A DNA stretch of 64,000 nt from Streptomyces sp. CBMA29 (GTDB lineage Bacteria > Actinomycetota > Actinomycetes > Streptomycetales > Streptomycetaceae): contig NZ_MECL01000002.1 in the NCBI RefSeq assembly GCF_014596445.1, positions 119,940 to 183,939 of the forward strand, given 5' to 3'. The notes below the pieces were generated by a model, which searched no databases, had not been told where the DNA came from, and saw nothing but the letters and a program-made list of their open reading frames with translations. Position 1 is the stretch's first letter; the number at the start of each line of letters is the position of its first letter. The translations under genes and the position numbers were made by a program. Shown here piece by piece: positions 43,175 to 51,938 of this stretch.

Positions 43175-43224
43175 CAGCCGGCACCCCTCGCCCCGCTCCC
43201 GGAGGGTTTTTTCCGTGCCGGCTG
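43175..43224 (+). promoter_or_regulatory. sdhC leader hairpin covering ribosome-binding site and start codon
   Basis: CAGCCGGCAC (43175-43184) pairs perfectly with GTGCCGGCTG (43215-43224), whose first three bases are the sdhC start codon. Inside, CCCTC pairs with GAGGG of the ribosome-binding site, followed by TTTTTT, an uncommon run in this genome. It could be a terminator of the upstream gene, an attenuator or a translational switch. A TACGAT box near 43114 may be the promoter. Confidence 0.5.
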
Positions 43225-43595
43225 GAACGCTGTACCGCGGCCGGGAAGGCATGTGGTCGTGGGTGGCTCATCGAGTCACCGGTGTCCTCATCTTCTTCTT
43301 CCTGTTCGTCCATGTCCTCGACACCGCCCTGGTGCGGGTCTCCCCCGAGGATTACGACAAGGTCGTCGCGACCTACAAGACCCCCATCGTCAGCCTGCTG
43401 GAGTACGGCCTCGTGGCCGCGATCCTCTTCCACGCGCTGAACGGCCTGCGGATCATCGCGGTCGACTACTGGACCAAGGGCCCGCGTTACCAGAAGCAGA
43501 TGCTGTGGACGGTGCTCGGCCTGTGGGCTCTCCTGATGGTCGGCGCGATCTACCCCGTCCTCGGCCACGCCGCACGAGTCCTGTTCGGGAGCTGA
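43215..43595 (+). CDS. sdhC: succinate dehydrogenase cytochrome b556 subunit
   Basis: The 126-residue protein has three membrane helices and the family start LYRGREGMWSWVAHRVTGVL, with His in FLFVHVLD a probable heme ligand. It anchors succinate dehydrogenase and passes electrons to menaquinone. GTG 43215 lies eight bases after GGAGGG. First gene of sdhCDAB. Confidence 0.92.
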   Translation: MPAGTLYRGREGMWSWVAHRVTGVLIFFFLFVHVLDTALVRVSPEDYDKVVATYKTPIVSLLEYGLVAAILFHALNGLRIIAVDYWTKGPRYQKQMLWTVLGLWALLMVGAIYPVLGHAARVLFGS

Positions 43596-43601
43596 CCGCA
43601 C

Positions 43602-44084
43602 ATGTCCACCGAAATCACTCCCGCGGACGCGGTCGAGCTGACCGGTTCCAGCGTCACGTACAGCCCGGACAACCCGGCCCCGGTCATCGAGCCGCCGCGC
43701 GCCCGCACCCAGCGGACCCCGCGGAGCTCCCGCACGAATTTCGAGCTTTACGGCTGGCTGTTCATGCGGCTGTCCGGTGTGGTGCTGGTCGTCCTGGTCC
43801 TCGGCCACCTGCTGATCCAGCTCGTGCTCGACGGCGGTGTCACCAAGGTCGGCTTCGCGTTCGTCGCGGGCCGCTGGGCCTCGCCGTTCTGGCAGGGCTG
43901 GGACCTGGTGATGCTCTGGCTGGCCATGCTGCACGGCGGCAACGGTCTGCGGACCGTCATCAACGACTACGCCGAGCGGCCGAACACCCGCATCTGGCTG
44001 AAGACGCTGCTGTTCACCGCGACGGCGTTCACCATCGTGCTCGGTTCGCTGGTGATCTTCACCTTCGATCCGAACATCCGCTAG
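43602..44084 (+). CDS. sdhD: succinate dehydrogenase hydrophobic membrane anchor subunit
   Basis: The 160-residue protein has a polar N-terminal 45 residues and three helices. [14 protein letters not shown] and MLHGGNGLR carry conserved His residues for heme and quinone contact. It starts six bases after sdhC and is followed by sdhA after 28 bases. Confidence 0.92.
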   Translation: MSTEITPADAVELTGSSVTYSPDNPAPVIEPPRARTQRTPRSSRTNFELYGWLFMRLSGVVLVVLVLGHLLIQLVLDGGVTKVGFAFVAGRWASPFWQGWDLVMLWLAMLHGGNGLRTVINDYAERPNTRIWLKTLLFTATAFTIVLGSLVIFTFDPNIR

Positions 44085-44112
44085 GCCAGGGCCGGACAGG
44101 GAAGCGACCCCC

Positions 44113-45867
44113 ATGCAGATCCACAAGTACGACACCGTCATCGTCGGCGCGGGCGGCGCAGGCATGCGCGCGGCCATCGAGGCCACCAAGCGCAGCCGCA
44201 CCGCCGTTCTGACCAAGCTGTACCCGACCCGCTCCCACACCGGCGCCGCCCAGGGCGGCATGGCCGCCGCCCTCGCGAACGTCGAGGAGGACAACTGGGA
44301 GTGGCACACCTTCGACACGATCAAGGGCGGTGACTACCTGGTCGACCAGGACGCCGCCGAGATCCTGGCGAAGGAGGCCATCGACGCGGTCCTCGACCTG
44401 GAGAAGATGGGCCTGCCGTTCAACCGGACGCCCGAGGGCCGGATCGACCAGCGCCGCTTCGGCGGCCACACCCGTAACCACGGCGAGGCCGCGGTGCGCC
44501 GCGCCTGCTACGCCGCGGACCGCACCGGCCACATGATCCTCCAGACGCTGTACCAGAACTGCGTCAAGGAGGGCGTGGAGTTCTTCAACGAGTTCTACGT
44601 CCTGGACCAGCTCCTGGTCGAGGTCGACGGCGTCAAGCGCTCCGCGGGCGTGGTCGCGTACGAACTGGCCACCGGCGAGATCCACGTCTTCCAGGCGAAG
44701 GCCGTGATCTACGCGTCGGGCGGCACCGGCAAGTTCTTCAAGGTGACGTCGAACGCGCACACCCTGACCGGTGACGGCCAGGCCGCGGTGTACCGGCGCG
44801 GGCTGCCGCTGGAGGACATGGAGTTCTTCCAGTTCCACCCGACGGGCATCTGGCGGATGGGCATCCTGCTGACGGAGGGCGCCCGCGGTGAGGGCGGCAT
44901 CCTCCGCAACAAGGACGGCGAGCGCTTCATGGAGAAGTACGCGCCGGTCATGAAGGACCTCGCCTCGCGTGACGTCGTCTCCCGCGCGATCTACACCGAG
45001 ATCCGTGAGGGCCGCGGCTGCGGTCCCGAGGGCGACCACGTCTACCTCGACCTCACGCACCTGCCGCCGGAGCAGCTCGACGCGAAGCTGCCGGACATCA
45101 CCGAGTTCGCGCGGACGTACCTGGGCATCGAGCCGTACACCGACCCGATCCCGATCCAGCCGACCGCGCACTACGCGATGGGCGGTATCCCGACCAACGT
45201 GCAGGGCGAGGTGCTGAGCGACAACAGCACCGTCGTACCGGGGCTCTACGCGGCCGGTGAGGTCGCGTGCGTGTCGGTGCACGGCGCGAACCGTCTTGGC
45301 ACCAACTCGCTGCTGGACATCAACGTCTTCGGCCGCCGTTCCGGTATCGCCGCCGCCGAGTACGCGCACGCCAGCGACTACGTGCCGCTGCCCGACGACC
45401 CGGCGGCGCTGGTCGAGGCGCAGGTGGAGCGGCTGCGCGCGTCCACCGGCACCGAGCGGGTCTCGGTGATCCGCCTGGAGCTCCAGGAGTGCATGGACGC
45501 CAACGTGATGGTGTTCCGCACCGAGCAGACCATCAAGACGGCCGTCGAGAAGATCGGCGAGCTGCGCGAGCGCTACCGGAACGTGGCGATCCAGGACAAG
45601 GGCAGGCGGTTCAACACCGACCTGCTGGAGGCCGTCGAGCTGGGCAATCTGCTCGACCTGGCCGAGGTCATGGCGGTCTCCGCGCTCGCCCGCAAGGAGT
45701 CGCGCGGCGGTCACTACCGCGAGGACTACCCGACCCGCGACGACGTCAACTTCATGCGGCACACGATGGCCTACCGCGAGGTGGACGCGACCGGCGTCGA
45801 GTCGATCCGCCTCGACTACAAGCCGGTCGTGCAGACCCGCTACCAGCCGATGGAGCGTAAGTACTGA
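44113..45867 (+). CDS. sdhA: succinate dehydrogenase flavoprotein subunit
   Basis: The 584-residue protein oxidises succinate to fumarate. Visible are the FAD-binding [25 protein letters not shown] with the His that binds FAD covalently, [15 protein letters not shown] with catalytic Arg residues, FHPTGIW, and [13 protein letters not shown]. Length is normal. Its stop shares a base with the sdhB ATG. Confidence 0.97.
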   Translation: MQIHKYDTVIVGAGGAGMRAAIEATKRSRTAVLTKLYPTRSHTGAAQGGMAAALANVEEDNWEWHTFDTIKGGDYLVDQDAAEILAKEAIDAVLDLEKMGLPFNRTPEGRIDQRRFGGHTRNHGEAAVRRACYAADRTGHMILQTLYQNCVKEGVEFFNEFYVLDQLLVEVDGVKRSAGVVAYELATGEIHVFQAKAVIYASGGTGKFFKVTSNAHTLTGDGQAAVYRRGLPLEDMEFFQFHPTGIWRMGILLTEGARGEGGILRNKDGERFMEKYAPVMKDLASRDVVSRAIYTEIREGRGCGPEGDHVYLDLTHLPPEQLDAKLPDITEFARTYLGIEPYTDPIPIQPTAHYAMGGIPTNVQGEVLSDNSTVVPGLYAAGEVACVSVHGANRLGTNSLLDINVFGRRSGIAAAEYAHASDYVPLPDDPAALVEAQVERLRASTGTERVSVIRLELQECMDANVMVFRTEQTIKTAVEKIGELRERYRNVAIQDKGRRFNTDLLEAVELGNLLDLAEVMAVSALARKESRGGHYREDYPTRDDVNFMRHTMAYREVDATGVESIRLDYKPVVQTRYQPMERKY

Positions 45868-46640
45868 TGAGCACCCCGACGCTCGACAAGCACTCGTCGG
45901 CCCTCGACGCCGCCGAGGTGACCGACGCACACCTGATCACGATCACGCTGCGGATCCGCCGGTTCAACCCGGAGGTCGCGGCGGACGCGGAGTGGGTCGA
46001 CTACCAGTTGGCGGTCGACCCGAAGGAGCGCGTCCTGGACGCGCTGCACAAGGTCAAGTGGGAGATCGACGGTTCGCTGACCTTCCGCCGCTCGTGCGCG
46101 CACGGCATCTGCGGGTCCGACGCCATGCGGATCAACGGCAAGAACCGGCTGGCGTGCAAGACGCTGATCAAGGACATCAACCCGGACAAGCCGATCACCG
46201 TCGAGGCGATCAAGGGCCTGACCGTGCTGAAGGACCTCGTGGTCGACATGGACCCGTTCTTCCAGGCGTACCGCGATGTGATGCCCTTCCTGATCACCAA
46301 GGGCAACGAGCCGACCCGTGAGCGCCTTCAGTCCGCCGAGGACCGCGAGCGCTTCGACGACACCACCAAGTGCATCCTGTGCGCCGCGTGCACGTCGTCC
46401 TGCCCGGTCTTCTGGAACGACGGCCAGTACTTCGGCCCCGCGGCCATCGTCAACGCCCACCGTTTCATCTTCGACTCCCGCGACGAGGCGGGTGAGCAGC
46501 GCCTGGAGATCCTGAACGACAAGGACGGCGTCTGGCGCTGCCGCACCACCTTCAACTGCACCGACGCGTGCCCGCGCGGCATCGAGGTGACGAAGGCGAT
46601 CCAGGAGGTGAAGCGGGCGCTGATCACGCGCCGCTTCTAG
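45867..46640 (+). CDS. sdhB: succinate dehydrogenase iron-sulfur subunit
   Basis: The 257-residue protein binds three iron-sulfur clusters. The [2Fe-2S] site is CAHGICGSDAM with a downstream LAC. CILCAACTSSCPVF and CTDACPRGIEV supply the [4Fe-4S] and [3Fe-4S] sites. It connects SdhA to the membrane subunits. A perfect terminator follows the gene. Confidence 0.97.
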   Translation: MSTPTLDKHSSALDAAEVTDAHLITITLRIRRFNPEVAADAEWVDYQLAVDPKERVLDALHKVKWEIDGSLTFRRSCAHGICGSDAMRINGKNRLACKTLIKDINPDKPITVEAIKGLTVLKDLVVDMDPFFQAYRDVMPFLITKGNEPTRERLQSAEDRERFDDTTKCILCAACTSSCPVFWNDGQYFGPAAIVNAHRFIFDSRDEAGEQRLEILNDKDGVWRCRTTFNCTDACPRGIEVTKAIQEVKRALITRRF

Positions 46641-46651
46641 CTCTCCCGGCA

Positions 46652-46698
46652 CGAATGGGCCCACCCCGGCGGCGGATTCCTGGGGGCGGGCCCATTCG
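46652..46698 (+). terminator. terminator of the sdh operon
   Basis: CGAATGGGCCC (46652-46662) pairs perfectly with GGGCCCATTCG (46688-46698) across a 25-base GC-rich loop, 12 bases after the sdhB stop. Confidence 0.8.
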
Positions 46699-46787
46699 CG
46701 TACGGAACCGGGCCGGGGCCCGCCACGTCACATCGGCGTCCGGTGGGGGTGTCCGGCCGGGTGTCGAGGGGTCGTGGGGGGAACGTC

Positions 46788-47396
46788 ATGCGGCGGTTGT
46801 TCTTCGGGGTGGGCGCTGTGGGTCTCGCGGTGATGGCGACGGGGTGCGGGACAGCCTCGACGGTGGCGCCGGAGAGCGCGGCCACCACGTCGGCTTCGGC
46901 GCATACGTGTCCCCGACTGCCCGTGGTGAAGGACCTGTCGGGGAAGCAGGGGAACACGCCGGAGGTGCGGAAGCTGGCCTGGGCGCTCGATCCCGAGGTC
47001 CGCGGGGCCGCGTACGCGGACACGTACGGGACGCTGATCGTGGATCTGCCCGCCGGGCGTCTCGCGCTGTGCGTCACCGATCCGGCGGCCGGTCGGCGGA
47101 TCGCGGCGGCGGCCGAGGCGGCGCACCCGGACGCGGACTTCACGCGCCTGGACGTCTACCGCTGCCGGTTCTCGAAGCGCGCCTTGGACGCGGTCACGGC
47201 CGAGCTGTCCGCCGCCGGCCAACAGCCTTCCGGATTTCCCCTCTTCACGCTGGGCCCCGAGCCGGACATGTCGGGCATCCGCGTCACGACGACGGAGGCG
47301 GGCACGCGCTCGGCGGCCCTGCGCTCCTATCTGGCGTCCGTGGCGGGCGACGTTCCGGTGCACGTCACCGAGGGCGAACAGGCGCGGCTCGCCTAA
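46788..47396 (+). CDS. hypothetical lipoprotein
   Basis: The 202-residue protein starts at ATG 46788 with a lipoprotein signal (RRLFFGVGAVGLAVMATGC). The mature part includes two Cys and a strand-rich core (YADTYGTLIVDLPAGRLALC). No family recognised. Its end overlaps the convergent carboxymuconolactone-type gene by four bases. Confidence 0.7.
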   Translation: MRRLFFGVGAVGLAVMATGCGTASTVAPESAATTSASAHTCPRLPVVKDLSGKQGNTPEVRKLAWALDPEVRGAAYADTYGTLIVDLPAGRLALCVTDPAAGRRIAAAAEAAHPDADFTRLDVYRCRFSKRALDAVTAELSAAGQQPSGFPLFTLGPEPDMSGIRVTTTEAGTRSAALRSYLASVAGDVPVHVTEGEQARLA

Positions 47397-48223
47397 CTCC
47401 CGTCCTTCTCGGCGAAGATCTCGCGGGCTGCCGCGATGCCGTTGAGGGCGGCGGGGAAGCCGGCGTAGCCGGCCATCTGGGTGAGGGTTTCGACGACTTC
47501 GGTGCGGGTGCCGCCGAGGCGGAGGAAGGCGCGGATGTGGACGCGGAGTTGGGGGGCGGCGGTGCCGAGGGCGGTGCAGAGGGCGATGGTGACGAGTTCG
47601 CGGGTGACCAGGTCGAGGCCGGTGCGGGAGTAGATGTCGCCGAAGACGTGCTCGACGATGTAGCGGCCGAGGTCGGGGGCGATGTCGTCGAGGGCGGCCA
47701 CGACGCGGACGCCGTCGGGGCCGTCGACCGCGCGCAGGGCGTCCAGGCCGCGTTCGTAACGGCCGCCGTCGACCGGTTCCTTGACGACCGGGTCGTCGTC
47801 GGCCGGGTGGGCCGCGAAGACCTCGCGGGCCGCGCCGAGGGCGTTGAGCGCCGCGGGGAAACCGGCGTAGACGGTGGTGTGGATGAAGGTCTCGACGATC
47901 TCGCGCCGGGTGCAGCCGACGTTGAGCGCGCCGGCGATGTGGAAGCGGAGCTGCGGGGCGGCGTTGCCGAGGGCGGCGAGCGCGGCGACGGTGGCGAGCT
48001 GCCGCTGCCGCGGGGTGAGGCCGGGGCGTGACCATATGTCGCCGTAGCCGAACTCGATGGTCATCCGGGCCAGGTCGGGGGCGATCTCCGCGACCGAGTC
48101 GAGCAGGACCGGGCGCTCGTCGCCGGTGACCATACGGAGGGCGGCCAGGCCGCGCTCGTAACGGTCGTCGGCGGGAGCGGATTCGGCGCGGTCGGTGGGG
48201 CCGGAGCCGTCTGCGTGGGTCAT
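47393..48223 (-). CDS. tandem carboxymuconolactone decarboxylase-like protein
   Basis: The 276-residue protein contains two copies of the CMD fold, about residues 20-140 and 150-270. Each has GDIWSR/GDIYSR, then TPRQRQLATVAAL or VTRELVTIAL, a PQLR-HI helix, and VETF/VETL with AGFPAALN. The family includes decarboxylases and AhpD-like peroxidase partners, but no CxxC is present, so a redox role is unlikely. ATG 48223 is preferred over upstream codons. The marR gene lies 51 bases upstream, in the same direction. Confidence 0.82.
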   Translation of the reverse strand: MTHADGSGPTDRAESAPADDRYERGLAALRMVTGDERPVLLDSVAEIAPDLARMTIEFGYGDIWSRPGLTPRQRQLATVAALAALGNAAPQLRFHIAGALNVGCTRREIVETFIHTTVYAGFPAALNALGAAREVFAAHPADDDPVVKEPVDGGRYERGLDALRAVDGPDGVRVVAALDDIAPDLGRYIVEHVFGDIYSRTGLDLVTRELVTIALCTALGTAAPQLRVHIRAFLRLGGTRTEVVETLTQMAGYAGFPAALNGIAAAREIFAEKDGS

Positions 48224-48274
48224 GACGACGACGCTAGAGGTTGGAGCCGACTCCAGCGCAAGTCCCACGCCAGC

Positions 48275-48796
48275 TCAGCCCGGGGAGTCCGAACCGCCGT
48301 CCGCGTTCCCCTCGGCCGCCAGCATCACCCGCCGCAGCAGGTCCGACAGTGTCCGGCGCTCCTCCGGAGTGAGGACGCCCAGCAGCCGGCGCTCCTCCTG
48401 GCCCTGGAACTCCAGCGCGCCGAGCCACGCCTGCCGCCCCGCCTCGGTGAGTTCGACGTCGACCCGGCGGCGGTCGGCGGCCGACGGCGTACGGCGTACG
48501 TATCCGCGCCGCTCCAGGCCGTCGAGGCGGCCGGTGATGGAGGCGGGGGCCATCTTGAGGTCGGCGGCGAGTTCGGAGGGGACGGTACGGCCGCCGCGCC
48601 CGGCGAGCGTGTGCAGCGTCTCGTACTCGTGCTTGTGCAGGCCGTGGTCGACGAGCGAGCGCTGCTTGACCCGGCGGATGTGGTCGGTGAACAGCATGGC
48701 GCGGGTGGCGGCGCCCTCGACGTCGGGGTCGAGGTCGGGCAGTACCGGCTGCCAGCGGGCGACGTGGCCGTCGGTCCAGTCGTGCGGGGTGGGCAT
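48275..48796 (-). CDS. MarR-family transcriptional regulator
   Basis: The 173-residue regulator has the winged helix region at about 55-115 (TLAGRGGRTVPSELAADLKMAPASIT, DGLERRGYVRRTPSAADRR in separate parts) and helices for dimerisation. It is divergent from the MFS transporter, with an operator-like palindrome between them, so it likely represses both itself (with the CMD-like gene) and the transporter until a ligand binds. Confidence 0.9.
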   Translation of the reverse strand: MPTPHDWTDGHVARWQPVLPDLDPDVEGAATRAMLFTDHIRRVKQRSLVDHGLHKHEYETLHTLAGRGGRTVPSELAADLKMAPASITGRLDGLERRGYVRRTPSAADRRRVDVELTEAGRQAWLGALEFQGQEERRLLGVLTPEERRTLSDLLRRVMLAAEGNADGGSDSPG

Positions 48797-48838
48797 GGGC
48801 CGATCCTATGCCCACGCGCCGGAGATACGTCGGTGCCG

Positions 48839-48862
48839 TAATATTCGTTGACGAAATATTCG
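48839..48862. promoter_or_regulatory. MarR-type operator palindrome
   Basis: TAATATTCGTTGACGAAATATTCG is an A/T-rich imperfect palindrome centred between the divergent marR and MFS starts, standing out in GC-rich DNA. A half-site-like CGAAATA follows at 48868. Confidence 0.65.
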
Positions 48863-48875
48863 ATCCCGAAATACC

Positions 48876-50171
48876 TTGTCCACCGTGACCACCCCGCCCC
48901 CGCGCATCCCCGCCAAGCCGCCCAAGCCGTCCAAGCCGTCCAAGCCCCAACACCCGCTCCGGCACCGCTCGTTCCGCCTCCTCTTCTTCGGCCGGACGCT
49001 CTCCGCCCTCGGCGACGCCGTCGTCCCGGCCGCGCTCGCCATCGCCATCAGCCGCGCGACCGGCTCGGCGTCCGCGCTCGCGGTCGTGCTGGGCTGCGCG
49101 ATGGTGCCGCGCCTCCTGCTGCTGCCGGTCGGCGGCGTGATCGCCGACCGGTTCGACGCGCGCAAGGTCGCGCTCACCACCGACCTCGTCCGCTGCGCCG
49201 CGCAGATCTTCGTCGGCCTCGAACTCGTCGGCGGCGACCCGAGCATCCTGGTCCTCGCGGTCGCCGAGACCGTCGGCGGCGCCGCCTCCGCCTTCGCCAT
49301 CCCGACCTCCGCGCCGCTGGTCGCGGGCACCGTCGAGGAGAACGGCCTGCTCGGCGCCAACTCCCTGATGGCGTCGGCCGCGAGCGCGACCCGGCTCGGC
49401 GGACCCGCGCTCGCCGGACTGCTGATCTTCACCGCGGGGCCCGGCTGGGCGTTCCTGCTGGACGCCGCGTCCTTCGCGGCGAGCGCGGCGCTGCTCACCC
49501 TCGTCCGGGTGCGCCGCACACCCATCCCGCGCCGCTCGATGCGCGCCGACCTCGTCCAGGGCTGGACCGAGGTCCGCGCCCGCGACTGGTACTGGACCAG
49601 CCTGATCGCCCACGCGATGTGGAACGGCGCCGCCGCCGTCCTGGCCACCCTCGGCCCGTTGATCGCGCACCACCGGCGCGGCGGCGACGGCATGTGGGTG
49701 CTGATGCTCGAAGCGGGCTCCGTCGGCCTGCTGACCGGCTCCCTGCTCGCCTCCCGCGCCCGGCCGCGCCGCCCCGTGCTCACCGGCAATCTGGCCCTGA
49801 CCAGCTACGCGCTGCCGCTGGTCCTGCTCGCCGCCGGCGCGCCCGCCGTGCCCCTGATCCTCTGCTACGGCCTGGCGCTCGGCGCGCTCGGCTTCTTCAA
49901 CCCGGTCTGGGAGTCCTACGTGTTCAGTTCGGTGCCCGCCGGGGTGCTGGCCCGCGTGACCTCGTACGACTGGCTGCTCTCGCTCGCCGCCATGCCCGTC
50001 GGCTACGCCCTCGCGCCGCTCGCCTCCGACGCCTTCGGAACCGCCGTACCGCTGTACGTGGCGGCGGCGCTGGTCACCGCCCTGTGCCTGGGTACGGCGG
50101 CCGTCCCCGGCGTCCGGCACGCGACGACGGTGACCGACGCCCCCAGGGAGCGGGCACCGGCCACCGTCTGA
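48876..50171 (+). CDS. MFS transporter
   Basis: The 431-residue membrane protein resembles macrolide-efflux-type or enterobactin-exporter-type MFS proteins: FRLLFFGRTLSALGDAVVPAAL in helix 1, GGVIADRFDARKVALTTD with the inter-helix Arg/Asp motif, and about 12 helices. The start is TTG 48876 or GTG 48885. The N-terminus bears a small PKPSK repeat (48905-48950). Probable drug or metabolite exporter controlled by the divergent MarR. Confidence 0.88.
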   Translation: MSTVTTPPPRIPAKPPKPSKPSKPQHPLRHRSFRLLFFGRTLSALGDAVVPAALAIAISRATGSASALAVVLGCAMVPRLLLLPVGGVIADRFDARKVALTTDLVRCAAQIFVGLELVGGDPSILVLAVAETVGGAASAFAIPTSAPLVAGTVEENGLLGANSLMASAASATRLGGPALAGLLIFTAGPGWAFLLDAASFAASAALLTLVRVRRTPIPRRSMRADLVQGWTEVRARDWYWTSLIAHAMWNGAAAVLATLGPLIAHHRRGGDGMWVLMLEAGSVGLLTGSLLASRARPRRPVLTGNLALTSYALPLVLLAAGAPAVPLILCYGLALGALGFFNPVWESYVFSSVPAGVLARVTSYDWLLSLAAMPVGYALAPLASDAFGTAVPLYVAAALVTALCLGTAAVPGVRHATTVTDAPRERAPATV

Positions 50172-50221
50172 TCACCCCGTGGGGGGAGCTGTCGGGAATC
50201 CTCGGACGAGGCGGTGACGGA

Positions 50222-51841
50222 CTACGCGGTACGGCGGCGGCCACGCGCGGTGAACAGCACCGCGCCGCCGAACACGACGGCGCCGACCGCTATCCCGCCG
50301 ATCAGCCGGGTCGCGCCCGCGCCGGTGGCCGGCAGCGAGGCGTTGCCCGTACCGCCGGACACCGCGCCGGAGGACCCGGAGGAGCCGGAGGCGGCCGAGG
50401 CGGCCGAGGCGTTCGAGCCCGACGTCCTGACCAAGAGCGCGGCCGTGTTGTTCGCCGCGTTGTGGTCGAAGGGCAGCTCGATCCGGTTCGGCCCGGTCGT
50501 CAGCAGCGCCGCCTCGCCCTTGTGCACGCCGGTGGACGTGATGCGCAGCGTGAGCGGGAAGTCGTACGAGCTGCCGGTGTAGAGGGTGACGGGACGCTCC
50601 AGGCCGGATTCGGTCTCGGAGTCGCAGCGCAGGTACCGCTTCGCGGTGTCCCGCGGCTCGCAGGTCCTGGGCCACTCGACGAGTTCGGTGCCGTCGGGCA
50701 CCCGGACGTCGAAGCGGGCGACCGGCGTGAAGAACTTGAGCGGGTCGATCGAGGCGGGCCCGTGGTTGTCCACGTGCACGGTGAGCTTGACCTGCGCGCC
50801 GTTCGCACCGGTCACCTCGGGAGCGGAGATCCCGAAGTCCGCGGTGTTGGTGACCGTGAAGTCCGCGCCGCCGTACGCGGTGTCGTTACGGCCGTCCGCC
50901 CCCGGGGTCCCGCCGGGAACCGGCACCAGGCGCAGGGCGGGCCCGGTGCCCGGCTCGCCCGCGGGGTGCGGGGTGGCTTCCTTCGGGGTGAACGCCGAGA
51001 CGGCGACGCTCTCCGCGTAGCCGTCCGCGTTCGCCTTCATCGAGACGGTGTCGCGCACGCCGTACGTGGCGCCGGCGGCGAGCGGCTGGTCGACGGCGCA
51101 GGTCGCCACCGTACGGTCCACCCCCTGCTGCGGGTCGCGGGAGGTGTCGTACACGCAGTTGGAGAAGCGCTCGACCGGGGTGAGGCCGTGCGACCACCGC
51201 AGCTCCAGTTGGACCGAGGCCACGTCGGCGTTGCCCTCGTTGGTGACGGTGACCGGCACGTCGCCGTTCGCGCCGGGGGCGAGGGTCTTGGCCGCCGTCC
51301 GGCCGACGACGAGGTACGGGCCGTCGGCCAGTGTCACCGTGGGTTTGAAGGTCTGCGTCTTGCCGTTGGCGTTGCGGTGGCTGACGCTGAACGACCCCTT
51401 GGCCCCGGCGGCCACGCCCGGCAGCGGCCGGATCCTCACCGCGACGTCGGGCAGGTCGAGCTGCCCGGCCGGAGCGCCGGGCACGGTGCAGACGGCGTCG
51501 GTGCCGGTCACCGTACAGCCCTGCGGCCAGCCGACCTCGGCGACGTCCTTCATGCCCGCGGCGGAGAAGGTCAGTCGCTGTGCGGGCGCGGCCACGTTCG
51601 GGTCGTGGTGGAACATCGTGATCGCCATCGTGCGCGTGACCGGTTCGGCCCCGGCCGCCGTGGGCGCGAAGGTGACGTCGTGGAAGCGCAGGCCCAGCTC
51701 GACCGAGTCGGCCGGCGCGGTGTCCGTCGGCGGGCCGTCGGCGCCGAACGCCACGGCTCCGCCGCCGAACGCCAACATCCCGGCCGCCCCTAGGGTCAGC
51801 GCCGCCGGGCGCAGCCGTCCGGTGAATGCTCGACCTCGCAT
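50222..51841 (-). CDS. LPxTG-type cell-surface protein
   Basis: The 539-residue protein has a signal peptide (about 1-36), several immunoglobulin-like strand-rich domains of the DUF11/CARDB kind (GDVPVTVTNEGNADV, VHVDNHGPASID), Cys pairs, and a C-terminal sorting signal: LPATG followed by a hydrophobic helix and basic tail GRRRTA. A sortase would attach it to the wall. No adhesion partner is known. Confidence 0.82.
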   Translation of the reverse strand: MRGRAFTGRLRPAALTLGAAGMLAFGGGAVAFGADGPPTDTAPADSVELGLRFHDVTFAPTAAGAEPVTRTMAITMFHHDPNVAAPAQRLTFSAAGMKDVAEVGWPQGCTVTGTDAVCTVPGAPAGQLDLPDVAVRIRPLPGVAAGAKGSFSVSHRNANGKTQTFKPTVTLADGPYLVVGRTAAKTLAPGANGDVPVTVTNEGNADVASVQLELRWSHGLTPVERFSNCVYDTSRDPQQGVDRTVATCAVDQPLAAGATYGVRDTVSMKANADGYAESVAVSAFTPKEATPHPAGEPGTGPALRLVPVPGGTPGADGRNDTAYGGADFTVTNTADFGISAPEVTGANGAQVKLTVHVDNHGPASIDPLKFFTPVARFDVRVPDGTELVEWPRTCEPRDTAKRYLRCDSETESGLERPVTLYTGSSYDFPLTLRITSTGVHKGEAALLTTGPNRIELPFDHNAANNTAALLVRTSGSNASAASAASGSSGSSGAVSGGTGNASLPATGAGATRLIGGIAVGAVVFGGAVLFTARGRRRTA

Positions 51842-51938
51842 GGTGTCTCCCCGTCACTTCGAGTGATGTTCGTTGTGGGGAGTTGGACGGCCGATGTCGC
51901 ACAGGGGTTGTACGGGTTTCCGTTTGTTATAGATTTGG

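Noticed and set aside
48848..51793. Very long forward reading frame (981 codons)
   Set aside because: It overlaps the MFS gene in another frame and runs antisense through the LPxTG protein. Its Arg/Pro/Ala/Gly-rich composition is the usual third-position GC shadow.
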